A stretch of DNA of 64,000 nt, from contig NZ_CP109496.1 of NCBI RefSeq assembly GCF_036231355.1, forward strand, positions 7,626,001 to 7,690,000. Direction: 5' to 3'. A program made the position numbers and the translations under genes. This document shows positions 51,617 through 60,427 of this stretch, piece by piece (within the stretch, counting starts at the first letter, position 1; every line of letters begins with the position of its first letter). The stretch is from Streptomyces sp. NBC_01431. Its GTDB lineage: Bacteria > Actinomycetota > Actinomycetes > Streptomycetales > Streptomycetaceae. Below the pieces are notes generated by a model. The model searched no databases. It saw only the letters and a program-made list of their open reading frames with translations, and was not told the DNA's origin.

Positions 51617-51955
51617 TCAGTCGATCCCGGTGATCTGCAACTCCCGGCCGCTTCGCAGCTCGGTGGAGGGCTGATCGCAGCGCGGGCACCAGAAGAACGG
51701 CGGCATGCCCACCGCGAACTCCTCGGCGCACGGGCCGCAGTACGCCTGCGCGGGGACCTGCTCAACCACGAGCCGGGCCGCGGCGAGAGCGGTGCCGTCG
51801 CGGGCCACCTCGAACGCGAAGGTCAGGGCGTCGGGAACCACCCCCGCCAGCTCGCCCACCCGGACGGTCACGGCCGAGACGCCATCCGCCCCGCCCGACC
51901 GGGCGAGCTTGCCGGCCTGCTCGATGATCGCGGTCGCGATCGACAACTCGTGCAC
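51617..51955 (-). CDS. hypA: HypA, nickel chaperone
   Basis: A 112-aa HypA/HybF protein. M-H-E-L-S-I-A at the start supplies the nickel ligand His2 (and Glu3). The zinc site is CGPC (about 73-76) and CPRC (about 90-93). With HypB it inserts nickel. Unusually, it is separated from hypB and placed at the end of the structural operon on the opposite strand. Confidence 0.96.
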   Translation of the reverse strand: MHELSIATAIIEQAGKLARSGGADGVSAVTVRVGELAGVVPDALTFAFEVARDGTALAAARLVVEQVPAQAYCGPCAEEFAVGMPPFFWCPRCDQPSTELRSGRELQITGID

Positions 51956-51962
51956 GGTCGGC

Positions 51963-52091
51963 TTACGGGTACCGGCGGCCCGCGCGCAAGCCGCCGGCCA
52001 TCCGCCAGATTCGCAGCTCGCGCCGCAGGCTCGGGAGCTCCCGGATGAGCAGCACCAGCACCACGCCGCCCACCAGAGCGGCGTTGGCCAT
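51963..52091 (-). CDS. Small membrane peptide (DUF6893-like)
   Basis: A 42-aa protein consisting of one membrane helix (ANAALVGGVVLVLLIRELP) followed by a very basic tail (RRELRIWRMAGGLRAGRRYP). It resembles the short DUF6893 proteins of streptomycetes. It lies seven bases upstream of hypA and inside the hydrogenase operon, so it is likely co-expressed. It might anchor or localise the enzyme at the membrane; no evidence beyond position. A longer start at 52157 exists but adds no hydrophobic or conserved text. Confidence 0.6.
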   Translation of the reverse strand: MANAALVGGVVLVLLIRELPSLRRELRIWRMAGGLRAGRRYP

Positions 52092-52192
52092 CAGCGTCCG
52101 TTGCGTCGTCTCCCCGGCTTCTGAGGCAGCCGATCTCCTTGTTCGTTGGCACTTCATTCAGACGACTCCCTGCTGTCCCTCATCGCGGTTCT

Positions 52193-52399
52193 TCATCCCG
52201 GCGGGATGTTCGGCATGACGTCCAGCAGGGCGTCGTGCCGCTTCCAATGGATCCCGGTGGAACGGCGCGCGTCGGCAGTGCCGTCCCGGTGGTGCCCGGT
52301 CTGGTGCTCGTACGGTCCCCGGTTGCCCTGGTGCATGCCGGGCACGTGCCCGGTCGAGTCGGGCTTGGCGTGGGGTCGGCCGACCCTGATGTTGCCCAT
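52193..52399 (-). CDS. 68-aa hydrogenase-operon protein of unknown function
   Basis: A His-rich, basic 68-residue protein starting M-G-N-I-R-V-G-R-P and ending D-V-M-P-N-I-P-P-G, with HVPGMHQGNRGPYEHQTGHH in the middle (about 18-37; nine His in total). No domain is recognised. It is preceded by GGAGAG (AGGAAGGAGAGC) a few bases from the ATG, which supports expression, and is in line with its operon neighbours. The His content could bind metal. Possibly a dedicated group 1h accessory protein. Confidence 0.6.
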   Translation of the reverse strand: MGNIRVGRPHAKPDSTGHVPGMHQGNRGPYEHQTGHHRDGTADARRSTGIHWKRHDALLDVMPNIPPG

Positions 52400-52441
52400 G
52401 GGTGCTCTCCTTCCTCGCCTCCGCGTCGCGGAGTGCGTGGC

Positions 52442-53038
52442 TCATGACCGCTCGGTGAGGTCCTCGAAGAACCGCTCGACGGCCGGCCAGACCCGACCGC
52501 CCCCGGACAGGCCACGCCATTCCCGGCGTACGACGGCGACCATCCGGTAGCAGTCGTCCACCGGCACGATCCAGTGGTGGTCGAGGCCGTGGACGGTGTT
52601 GACGAGCAGCGCCTCTACATCGGTTTCCACCGAGGCGAGCTGCGGGCACGCCGCGACCATCCGTTGCCAGGCCGCCGCGTCGACCTCCCATCGCATCGCC
52701 CCGGCCGGGCTCGGGCCCTCGGCGGTGACCGTGCCGTCGGCCCGGGGCACGAAGAAGACCAGACCGACGGGCACGCCCAGAACCTCAGTGTCCACCTTGG
52801 GGAGCCTGATCCGCCTGCGGGGAATGAGCCGGTAGCGCCCGTCGCCGCCGACGCCGCCGGCGAACAGCACCGAGCAGGGGCCGCAGGCGCAGCGCGCCTC
52901 CTTCTCTTCGGTGTCGTAGAGGTGAGCGTGCTCGTCGGCCACCGGCGCGGCGCACAGGTCGCACCGCTCCGCCGCGGCCGTCGCGGTGGCGTCGGCCGAG
53001 GAGCGGATGAGGCGGGCCAGCGCTCCGTCCGTGGTCAC
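52442..53038 (-). CDS. DUF5947 family protein
   Basis: A 198-aa protein with an N-terminal Cys-rich site (RCDLCAAPVADEHAHLYDTE, then CACGPCSVLF, about 23-62: C-x2-C ... C-x-C-x2-C) and a C-terminal alpha/beta part. DUF5947 is known from actinobacterial hydrogenase loci but has no assigned function; the Cys/His pattern suggests a zinc or Fe-S site. The GTG at 53038 overlaps the stop of the NifU-like gene, so the two are co-translated. Confidence 0.85.
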   Translation of the reverse strand: MTTDGALARLIRSSADATATAAAERCDLCAAPVADEHAHLYDTEEKEARCACGPCSVLFAGGVGGDGRYRLIPRRRIRLPKVDTEVLGVPVGLVFFVPRADGTVTAEGPSPAGAMRWEVDAAAWQRMVAACPQLASVETDVEALLVNTVHGLDHHWIVPVDDCYRMVAVVRREWRGLSGGGRVWPAVERFFEDLTERS

Positions 53039-53595
53039 TGTTGGCCTCGGTGCGTGAGCGTGTTCAGTGGTACGAACGCCGACGGAGTCACCTGCTCCGG
53101 TTCCACCGCAGCCAGCTCCGGGGCGACGGCGAGGACCGCCTCGCGGACCGCGGCGGTGACGTCGGTCGTCCCGCCCCCGCTTCCGCACCCGGAACCGCAG
53201 CCGCCGCCCGCCGTCAGCCGGACCCGGCCCACTTCTCCCTCGACGCCTGCCCACTCCACGTCGCCGCCGCGTTCCTGCATGGCGGGCCGCAGCCGTTCGA
53301 CCGCGCGGGCCGCCCGGCGTTCGACGGGCTCCGGGTGAATGGCGTGCAGCACCAGCAGATGCCCGAGCAACTCGTCGTCGGCGAGGCGTTCGGCCAGCTG
53401 CCCGTCCGCGTGGTCCATGACGCGGGCCAGCGCCTCGCCGTAGACCTCGGTCAGCAGCCGTACGGCCTCGACCGCGGAGCGGGTGGTGGGGCCGGGTGCG
53501 GACTCGATCCCCTCCAGCACCTGGTCGAGGCGGGCGAGGCGGGACTCGACGGCGGGGTCCGCGAGCCGCTCGGCCGGGGCCTCGGCCTCAGCCAT
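53035..53595 (-). CDS. NifU-like C-terminal-domain protein
   Basis: A 186-aa protein. The first 110 residues are helical (LVLHAIHPEPVERR is conserved in the group) and the rest is NifU-C-like: VRLTAGGGCGSGCGSGGGTT in place of the usual C-x-x-C loop, then VTAAVREAVLAVAPELAAVE. It may carry or deliver an Fe-S cluster to HhyS. Its start overlaps the end of hhyL by eight bases and its end overlaps the DUF5947 start, so it is tightly coupled to the structural genes. Confidence 0.85.
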   Translation of the reverse strand: MAEAEAPAERLADPAVESRLARLDQVLEGIESAPGPTTRSAVEAVRLLTEVYGEALARVMDHADGQLAERLADDELLGHLLVLHAIHPEPVERRAARAVERLRPAMQERGGDVEWAGVEGEVGRVRLTAGGGCGSGCGSGGGTTDVTAAVREAVLAVAPELAAVEPEQVTPSAFVPLNTLTHRGQQ

Positions 53596-55381
53596 GGTTG
53601 GCTCCGTACGTCGGCGAGTGCAGGGTCGTCAGGGTCTTGCCCTTGCCGACGTACATGTGCACACCGCACGGCAGACAGGGGTCGAAGCTGCGGACGGTGC
53701 GCATGATGTCGACGCCTTTGAAGTCGTCCGGCCCGTTCTCCTCGAAGATGGGCTGCCCCTGGACGGCGTCCTCGTACGGGCCGGGGGTGCCGAACTTGTC
53801 GCGGGGGCTGGCGTTCCACGGGGTGGGCGGGTACGGGTGGTAGTTGGCGATCTTCTTGTCCTTGATCACCAGGTGGTGGGAGAGGACACCGCGCACCGCC
53901 TCGTGGAAGCCGCAGCCGATCGCCTCGTCCGGCACCTCGAAGTTCTCGAACACCTTGGTGTCGCCCGCCCGCACCAGGCCCATCGCCTCTTCGAGGAACT
54001 GCAGGGCCATGGCGGCCGCGTAGGCAACGAAGTACGGTCGGGCGCGGTCGCGTTCGATGGTGTTGCTCCACTTCGGGATGCGCCACTCCAGGGTCGTCTC
54101 CGGCAGCGACTCGCCCTTGGGCAGCGAGATGCGCACACTGTGGCCGGTGGCCTTGATGTACGGGGTGTCCACCAGTCCGCTCAGCGCGGTGGACCAGAGC
54201 CGGGCCAGCGGGCCGCCGCCGGTGTCCAGGGCCAAGTGGTCACCGGTGCGCTTGTCGAGCCAGCGCGGGCTCATCACCCAGCTGTACTTCTCGTCGAAGT
54301 CGCGCTTCTGCGGCACCGGGACGGTGGTCTGGTTCCACGGGTGGCGCATGTCGACCGGGTTGCCGAGTGGGTCGTGGGTGACGAAGGGCTCCTCGTTGAC
54401 CCAGTCCTCGTAGTAGGAGCTGCCGAGCATGATGCGCAGGCCGAGGTTGATGTCGACGAGGTTGTTGGTGACCAGTTCGCCGTCGACGACGATGCCCGGG
54501 GTGACGTACATCGCCTTGCCCCAGGTGTTCATGTTCTCGTAGCGGTAGTCGACGACGTCGGGGTTCTGCCAGGCGCCCCAACAGCCCAGCAGGATGCGGC
54601 GGTTGCCGACCTGCTCGTAACCGGGCAGCGCCTCGTAGAAGAAGTCGAAGACGTCGTCGTTCATAGCGACGGCCTTCTTGACGAAGTCGATGACCCGCAT
54701 CAGCCGGCTGAGGTAGTCGGTGAAGACGGTGGGTTGCGGGAGCGTGCCGACGCCGCCGGGGTAGAGCGTGGAGGGGTGGACGTGCCGCCCCTCCATCAGG
54801 CAGAACATCTCGCGGGTGACCCGGCTGACCTTCAGGGCTTCCTTGTAGACCTCGCCCTCGAAGGGGTTGAAGGCCTTCATGATGTCGGCGATCGTGCGGT
54901 AGCCGTGGATGTCACCGCGGGGCGCGGCGGTGCGTTCGGCGCGAGCCAGTACACCGGGGTTGGTGGCCTTGACCATCGCCTCGCAGAAGTCCACGAACAC
55001 CAGGTTGTCCTGGAAGATGGTGTGGTCAAACATGTACTCGGCCGCCTCGCCGAGGTTGACGATGTGCTCGGCCAGCCGGGGCGGCTTGACCCCGTAGGCC
55101 ATCTGCTGGGCGTAGTCCGAGCACGTGGTGTGGTTGTCGCCGCAGATGCCGCAGATACGGGAGGTGATGAATCCTGCGTCCCGAGGGTCCTTGCCTTTCA
55201 TGAACACCGAGTAGCCGCGGAACAGGGACGAGGTGCTGTGGCACTCCACGACTTCCCGGTTGGCGAAGTCGATCTTCGTGTAGATGCCCAGGTTGCCGAT
55301 GATCCGAGTGATCGGATCCCAGGACATGTCCACGATCTCCGGCGACTTGCGTCCTTTGGACCGGGCCTCGGTTGTGGTCAT
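53588..55381 (-). CDS. hhyL: [NiFe] hydrogenase large subunit, group 1h type
   Basis: A 597-aa catalytic subunit. The proximal nickel motif is RICGICGDNH at 75-84 and the distal motif DPCLPCGVH at 567-575, giving the four Cys ligands. The text around L1 (FITSRICGICGDNHTTCSDY) and the length match the actinobacterial group 1h/5 enzymes that oxidise H2 at atmospheric level. 22 residues follow the last His and are probably removed by the protease at 45317. hhyS lies 75 bp upstream on the same strand. Confidence 0.97.
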   Translation of the reverse strand: MTTTEARSKGRKSPEIVDMSWDPITRIIGNLGIYTKIDFANREVVECHSTSSLFRGYSVFMKGKDPRDAGFITSRICGICGDNHTTCSDYAQQMAYGVKPPRLAEHIVNLGEAAEYMFDHTIFQDNLVFVDFCEAMVKATNPGVLARAERTAAPRGDIHGYRTIADIMKAFNPFEGEVYKEALKVSRVTREMFCLMEGRHVHPSTLYPGGVGTLPQPTVFTDYLSRLMRVIDFVKKAVAMNDDVFDFFYEALPGYEQVGNRRILLGCWGAWQNPDVVDYRYENMNTWGKAMYVTPGIVVDGELVTNNLVDINLGLRIMLGSSYYEDWVNEEPFVTHDPLGNPVDMRHPWNQTTVPVPQKRDFDEKYSWVMSPRWLDKRTGDHLALDTGGGPLARLWSTALSGLVDTPYIKATGHSVRISLPKGESLPETTLEWRIPKWSNTIERDRARPYFVAYAAAMALQFLEEAMGLVRAGDTKVFENFEVPDEAIGCGFHEAVRGVLSHHLVIKDKKIANYHPYPPTPWNASPRDKFGTPGPYEDAVQGQPIFEENGPDDFKGVDIMRTVRSFDPCLPCGVHMYVGKGKTLTTLHSPTYGANHG

Positions 55382-55456
55382 CGCTGTTACTGCCCCTCGT
55401 TGTCGGTGTTCCGTAGGTCCGTGTCGGGATGCGCGTGCGTCAGGGGGTGCGTGCTG

Positions 55457-56545
55457 TCAGGGACGCCAGTGTGGGTCGTATCCGCTGGTGAGCGTCCGCT
55501 TGTTGTGACGCCACCTGGGCTCGTGGTTGACCAGCTCGTTCGTGAAGCCGCGCAGGCGGCGGATGACCGCCCCGTACGGCTTGATGGCGAGGGACGACAG
55601 CGTTGCGCCGGGTGGCTCGTCCATGAAGGGCATGAAGGCGTCGGGGAAGCCGGGCATCGTGCAGCCGATGCAGATGCCGCCGACGTTCGGGCACCCTCCG
55701 ATGCCGGCCATCCAGCCGCGCTTGGGCACGTTGCAGTTGACGACCGGCCCCCAACAGCCCGTCTTGACCAGGCACTTGGGGGAGTTGTAGTCCGCGGCGA
55801 AGGTGGCCTGCTCGTAGTACGAGCCACGGTCGCAGCCCTCGTGGACCGTCTTCCCGAACAGCCACTGCGGGCGCAGCATGTGGTCCAGCGGGGGTGGGGG
55901 AGCGGAGCCGGCGGCGTGGTAGAGAACCCAGATCAGGGTCTCCATGAAGTTCTCGGGCTGGATCGGGCAGCCCGGCACGTTCACGATGGGCAGGCCGCCC
56001 TGCGACGTGAAGTCCCAGCCGAGGTAGTCCGCAAGTCCCATGCTGCCGGTCGGATTGCCGGCCATCGCATGGATGCCGCCGAAGGTGGCGCAGGTGCCGG
56101 CAGCCACCACCGCCCAGGCCTTGGGGGCCAGTTGATCGATCCAGTGATTCAGGGTCTGCGGCTCGCCGGTCTCCGGGTCGTTGCCGAACGATGTCCAGTA
56201 GCCGTCGCCCTCGATGATGTTCTGGTTGGGGACCGACCCCTCGATGACGAGGATGAAGGGGGCGAGTTCGCCGCGTGCCGCCGCCCGGTAGGGAGCGAGG
56301 AAGTCCTCGCCGCCCAGACTCGGTGAGAGCACCTTGTTGACCAGATTCACCTTCGGCAGGCCCGGGATCAGACCGAGCACCAGGTCCTCGATGGAAGGCT
56401 GGTCGGCGGCCGTCAGGGAGACGGTGTCGCCGTCGCAGCTCATGCCCTCGGAGATCCAGAGGATGTGGATCTCGTCGAAGCCCTTCCGGTCCTCGCCACG
56501 GCCGGTTTCGCCACTGACCTCGGTGGTACTGCTGTGAGCGGTCAT
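55457..56545 (-). CDS. hhyS: [NiFe] hydrogenase small subunit, group 1h type
   Basis: A 362-aa electron-transfer subunit. The proximal-cluster motif is S-C-D-G-D-T-V-S-L (C37, D40) with Asp where most hydrogenases have the second Cys; this 3Cys/1Asp cluster is characteristic of group 1h. Further ligands lie in GTCATFGG, VPGCP, CLVKTGCWGP and CPNVGGICIGCTMPGFPD. No twin-arginine signal and no C-terminal membrane anchor is present, so the enzyme is not exported. The ATG at 56545 has GGAGG upstream and lies one base past the preceding stop. Confidence 0.97.
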   Translation of the reverse strand: MTAHSSTTEVSGETGRGEDRKGFDEIHILWISEGMSCDGDTVSLTAADQPSIEDLVLGLIPGLPKVNLVNKVLSPSLGGEDFLAPYRAAARGELAPFILVIEGSVPNQNIIEGDGYWTSFGNDPETGEPQTLNHWIDQLAPKAWAVVAAGTCATFGGIHAMAGNPTGSMGLADYLGWDFTSQGGLPIVNVPGCPIQPENFMETLIWVLYHAAGSAPPPPLDHMLRPQWLFGKTVHEGCDRGSYYEQATFAADYNSPKCLVKTGCWGPVVNCNVPKRGWMAGIGGCPNVGGICIGCTMPGFPDAFMPFMDEPPGATLSSLAIKPYGAVIRRLRGFTNELVNHEPRWRHNKRTLTSGYDPHWRP

Positions 56546-56546
56546 G

Positions 56547-58094
56547 TCATCGGCCTCCGCTGCGGGGGGTCTCGGAGTGGGTCGGATGCCGCGGGACCGC
56601 GGCGCGAGCCGGACTCGTCGGCTGCTCCTGGGAGCCGGCGGTCTCAAGGGGCTCGAGTTCATCGGGTCGGAAGTAGTGGAAGCGGCCGTACCAGCTGTTC
56701 AGTTCGGCTGCAGGGTCGTCGTCGAGGGTGACAGCCAAGTGCGTGCTGCCGTCCACGTCGTGCAGTACGGCAGCCACCTGGGCGGTCCGCCCGGCCAGGA
56801 ACATGTCCTGGGCGTCGGCGCCCCGGCCTCGCGGGCACAGCCTGACGTGGCTGCCTCCCCGGAGAGGCACACCGTCGACGAGCACGGTGTCGGTGGTCGG
56901 GGACAGTCCGGCGGCGGCGTCCTCCTGCCACCAGGCGGGTCGTTCCGTGTCGGAGGCGATCGGCGTCAGCGAGCGGACAGCCCCGTGCAGTCGTGCGAAG
57001 ACTTCCGGCGGCATGGTCTCGACCCGGTCGAGGATCGCGGCGGCCCGTGGGTCCGTGGCGCGCGCCTCGAGCTTCTCGGCGTCGGTCATCAGCATCGTGC
57101 GCAGGGTGAGGATCTCGTCAATCTCCGCAGCGTCGTGCAGATCGCCCGGGCTCTCCGGTGCCACCTGGGGGTGGTCGGGCAGGATGATCGGCGATGAGAG
57201 CATGAGGTGCCCGGTGACACCGGTACTGGTCTCTTCTGCGGGGGGCGCGCCGCCAAGTACCGGAAAGGTGAGTTCGTTACGGCAGGCGCGGGTACACGCG
57301 CGCAACTCCACCGGCGGATCGAGCAACGAGGCGAACTCCAGGCCCTCGCCGCTGATGAGAGTGTGCGTAGCGATGAGGGCCCGGCGCAGAGCCTCGTCGC
57401 GAGGGGCCTCCGGATCGGATGCCGACCCGGTGTTCTCCGTGCGCACCCGGAGTCGGCAGACATTGTCGGAGAGTCGCTCGGCCACGAGCACGGTGTCCGC
57501 CAGGACCTCTTCGCGTCGCCGCACCACTCGTCCGACGTCCCTGGGCAGCGGCTCGACGTCCGTACCCCCCGGCGCTCCGACCGCGACGGTGTGCTGACCG
57601 TGCAACAGGTCATCCAGCGGGACGGTGACCTCGGTCTCGTGCGGTACCGCCTCGTCGAAGGTCAGATGTGTCACGCCGTCGGCGGCCCGCAGCGAGGCGA
57701 CTGCTCGATGGCTGCCGTTCAGGCCGGCCTCCTCCACCTGCTTGTGCTGCATCTGCAGGTACCGCACCCTCAGCCGTACGACAGCGCCGGGCCGCTGGAC
57801 ACGCAGCAGGCACTCGGTCTGCTGGTACCAGGAGTCCGTCGCGCCGGAAACACCCGGGACGACGGGCCCGGCCGCCTCCACCCAGTCACGGGGGAAGAGC
57901 ACGCCGAACTGCCACCTCACGCGGTTCTTGGCCGATGACCGACGGTACGGGTAGAGAAGGTATCCCTCGTAGAGGACGGCGTCGGCGACGGCGCTCAGCT
58001 CCAGGAAGCCGCATCGGACCGGGCCGGGGGCCAGGCGCGTGCCGCCCTCTGGAACAGCAAGCCCCGTGCCGGACTCGGTCAGGCCCTCTGACAT
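56547..58094 (-). CDS. Conserved 515-aa protein leading the hydrogenase operon
   Basis: A 515-aa soluble protein with no recognised domain. Blocks that look conserved are FLELSAVADAVLYEGYLLYP (about 30-49), YRRSSAKNRVRWQFGVLFPR (about 50-69), and a C-terminal part with L-C-P-R-G-R-G-A-D-A-Q-D-M and R-x-H-Y-F-R-P-D-E. It has few Cys (no metal site visible). It is the first gene of the structural operon, one base from hhyS, so its product is made in equal amount and probably serves the hydrogenase. GGAGG precedes the ATG at 58094. Confidence 0.85.
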   Translation of the reverse strand: MSEGLTESGTGLAVPEGGTRLAPGPVRCGFLELSAVADAVLYEGYLLYPYRRSSAKNRVRWQFGVLFPRDWVEAAGPVVPGVSGATDSWYQQTECLLRVQRPGAVVRLRVRYLQMQHKQVEEAGLNGSHRAVASLRAADGVTHLTFDEAVPHETEVTVPLDDLLHGQHTVAVGAPGGTDVEPLPRDVGRVVRRREEVLADTVLVAERLSDNVCRLRVRTENTGSASDPEAPRDEALRRALIATHTLISGEGLEFASLLDPPVELRACTRACRNELTFPVLGGAPPAEETSTGVTGHLMLSSPIILPDHPQVAPESPGDLHDAAEIDEILTLRTMLMTDAEKLEARATDPRAAAILDRVETMPPEVFARLHGAVRSLTPIASDTERPAWWQEDAAAGLSPTTDTVLVDGVPLRGGSHVRLCPRGRGADAQDMFLAGRTAQVAAVLHDVDGSTHLAVTLDDDPAAELNSWYGRFHYFRPDELEPLETAGSQEQPTSPARAAVPRHPTHSETPRSGGR

Positions 58095-58420
58095 CCCGCC
58101 TCCTCGGATTCGTGCACGCGCCCATGCCTTCCACCACGATCACACCGTCAACGCACCCCCGCTCTTCCGGCTGAGCCGCGCTGAGCCATTCAGGCGATCA
58201 GGTGGAGTGGCGACAGGGGCCATCTGCTGGTGCACTGCGATGCGCACACGGCCCGGCAAGCCCGGCGAGCCGGGCCGCCGTGGTCACCGCGAGACGCGTC
58301 TGTCCACCACGAATCTGCGTGTGGGGGCTGAGGAGCTGAAAGGCGACGACTGTCCTGCGCCGTTGGTATGGCCCGGTATCGCCCGGCAGCCGATCTCCAC
58401 ACGGCCAGAATGAACCAAGC
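58095..58420. promoter_or_regulatory. Upstream region of the hydrogenase structural operon
   Basis: No gene is supported in these 326 bp. On the minus strand a possible -35 (TTGACG, complement of 58146-58151) lies about 52 bp before the start codon at 58094, but no good -10 follows. Control elements beyond this are not obvious. Confidence 0.35.
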
Positions 58421-58835
58421 CTTCGTCCCCGCGCGTATTTGGCCACGGTGCGTCGGTTCAGCCCCAGCTCACGAGCTATGGCGCTGAGCGAGCGGCCGCT
58501 GTCAGAGACCGCGTACACCGCTTCGAACAGCCGCTTGGCGTGACGGCGGGCGGGGGCATCGGCCGTCTCGTGCCGGTCCGTCGGCGGTGGCAGGGCCGGT
58601 TCAGGCTCGGGGACCGCGCCGGGCTGGCGGCCGCGGTGGGGGGGCGATGTCCGAACCCGTTTCGACAGCCCCTGCCAGGGGTGGAATCGGTCGCTGGCCT
58701 GCACCGCATCCGGGACCCCGTCGGTGATGCCCTGCCGGGAGACCAGCGAGCCGTCTCGGCAGACCACCTCAACTCCGGGGTGCGTACGCAGCCAGGCGGC
58801 CAGTTGCTGGGGGACGGGCATGGATGCAGGACGCG
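58420..58835 (-). pseudogene. ISL3-family transposase remnant
   Basis: The minus strand reads QQLAAWLRTHPGVEVVCRDG, then SLVSRQGITDGVPDAVQASD and RFHPWQGLSKRV, the catalytic core text of ISL3 transposases (normally V-C-R-D-G-S...Y-x-x-G...A-x-Q-V-x-D-R-F-H-L-x-x-N/G-L). Later HAKRLFEAVYAVSDSGRSLS and IARELGLNRRTVAKYAR follow. Both ends of the gene are lost. It directly flanks the hydrogenase locus. Confidence 0.7.
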
Positions 58836-59290
58836 GGTTCTCGACGGCGGCCGACGAGGATGAGCCGCAGGCAGGTGCCAGGAAGCGTCGTTGGACGCAC
58901 GAGACCGGGCCGACGCCGAAATGGCCTCCTTCGGGACCGGAGTGGATGCCTGCGGCGAGGCCGAGAGCCATGGGGGTGATTGCGCTTGATCCCAGCCTGG
59001 TTGTGGAGGCGGTGGACCGCGTCCGGTGCAAGTCGACGTTCCGTCGGAGGAGTTGGAACCGGGACGGCGACTCGTGACACCAGAGCGAACGCCCTCATGT
59101 GCGCAAGCCGATTGCGGGCCTCGGAATCCGCGCCGGGCGCGCATTGGGGGCATCGCCGATTTTCAGAGGAAACCCAGAGCTTTGAGTGGCTGGCGGCCCC
59201 CGTGATCCCGCGCTAGACCGGAGGTGTCGTGTACGCGTCGGAAACCTGAAGTTCGCCGCCAGGTTTCCCCGGACCTGAGGAGTAACCCCC
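58836..59290. other. 455-bp stretch without a supported gene
   Basis: The plus and minus frames are short and without domains; part may be more of the ISL3 element. No terminal repeats are found. Confidence 0.4.
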
Positions 59291-59749
59291 ATGCACTTCT
59301 CGCCAGCAGCGGTGTTAGGCACCGTGCGCCCGTTTGTGCAGGCCGTCTTTCGCGCGGTGACCGGTTTCCTGTTCGCCTGCCATGGCGCGGCTTCCTTGTT
59401 CGGCGTCCTGGGCGGCGCCCATGGCGCGGGCACGGTGCCCACCCTGCAATGGCCCGGATGGTGGGCCGCGCTCATTGAACTCGTGGGTGGGGCTCTCGTG
59501 GCCCTCGGCCTGTTCACGCGGACGTCGGCCGTCATCTGCTCCGGGGCCATGGCTTACGCCTACTTCACGGCCCACCAGCCGAACGCGCTGTTTCCGATTG
59601 ACAACGGGGGTGAGCCGGCCGTGCTGTTCTGCTGGACGTTCCTGCTCATCGCTTGTCTGGGCCCCGGCGCCTACGGAGTCGAGACGCTCCTGAAGAGAGG
59701 GACGACCACCACGGTGGATGACGGCGCGGCGCCGGTGCCCGCTTCGTAG
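59291..59749 (+). CDS. DoxX family membrane protein
   Basis: A 152-aa four-helix DoxX protein. Typical features are an early FRAVTGFLFACHGAASLFG (about 21-39), IELVGGALVALGLFTR (about 62-77), the AYFTAHQPNALFPIDNGGEP segment (about 93-112) and a final helix. The DoxX family takes part in membrane redox and thiol stress responses. GAGGAGT precedes the ATG. Monocistronic. Confidence 0.9.
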   Translation: MHFSPAAVLGTVRPFVQAVFRAVTGFLFACHGAASLFGVLGGAHGAGTVPTLQWPGWWAALIELVGGALVALGLFTRTSAVICSGAMAYAYFTAHQPNALFPIDNGGEPAVLFCWTFLLIACLGPGAYGVETLLKRGTTTTVDDGAAPVPAS

Positions 59750-59914
59750 TCCTCGCTCCTGCGTCGGCCAAGTCTCGGACAAGGGGTACGGGGAGCCCTT
59801 CGACGATCACGAGGGGCTCCCGTGCCCCTGCTCCTTCCAAGGCCTGATGTCTCGGCCCGCAATCCCAGCGGATGGAGGACTCCTCCGGGCTGGGCTGTGG
59901 GCGTCGGCACCGGG

Positions 59915-60427
59915 TCACGATTCGCGCTTCGGCCCCGTCGCAGTCTTGGAATAACCGTCGTGCCAGGCGGCCTTTGCTCCCGAGTCGCCGATCCGGTAAA
60001 CGTCCACAACCGCCCCTGCCGCAATGGCCAGTGACAGCAGCCCCACCGCAATCCGCACGGGCAGGGCGGACCAGCGCCTGCCGCTGCCCTGACCTGGCTC
60101 CGCCGAGGCGTGCCGGTGTGCCCACCACACGACCACGGCCAGCACGAACAGACCCAACGCCCAGGGCAGCAGCCCGTCACCGAGCTCGGTGTGCCGCCGC
60201 ACCAGGGCGTTGTCGTCCACGTGCCGTTCCAGCCACTCTCCCGCCTGTGTGGTCAACGGCACGCTGGCCAGGGTAACGAGAGCCAGCAGTGGCAGCAGCG
60301 GGCCCAACCGCCGGGCGGCACGTGGCCACACGGCTGCCGCCGCCAGGGCGAGGGCGGTGAGAGGTATCAGCACGACGACTATGTGCACCAGCAGGACATG
60401 GGCGGGCAGACCGTTGATCAGACTCAT
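59915..60427 (-). CDS. DUF2231-like membrane protein
   Basis: A 170-aa protein with four predicted membrane helices. It starts N-G-L-P-A-H-V-L-L-V-H, the DUF2231 signature in which His residues lie within the first helix, and has further His (WLERHVDDN, RRHTELGD, WWAHRHA) that could bind heme. The ATG at 60427 gives this start; a longer one is less likely. It is convergent with the DoxX gene. Function unknown. Confidence 0.85.
   Translation of the reverse strand: MSLINGLPAHVLLVHIVVVLIPLTALALAAAAVWPRAARRLGPLLPLLALVTLASVPLTTQAGEWLERHVDDNALVRRHTELGDGLLPWALGLFVLAVVVWWAHRHASAEPGQGSGRRWSALPVRIAVGLLSLAIAAGAVVDVYRIGDSGAKAAWHDGYSKTATGPKRES

Noticed and set aside
53483..56326. 947-codon open frame on the plus strand
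   Set aside because: It is antisense to hhyL and hhyS, whose motifs are complete. The translated text is Val/Asp/Gly-rich without domains.
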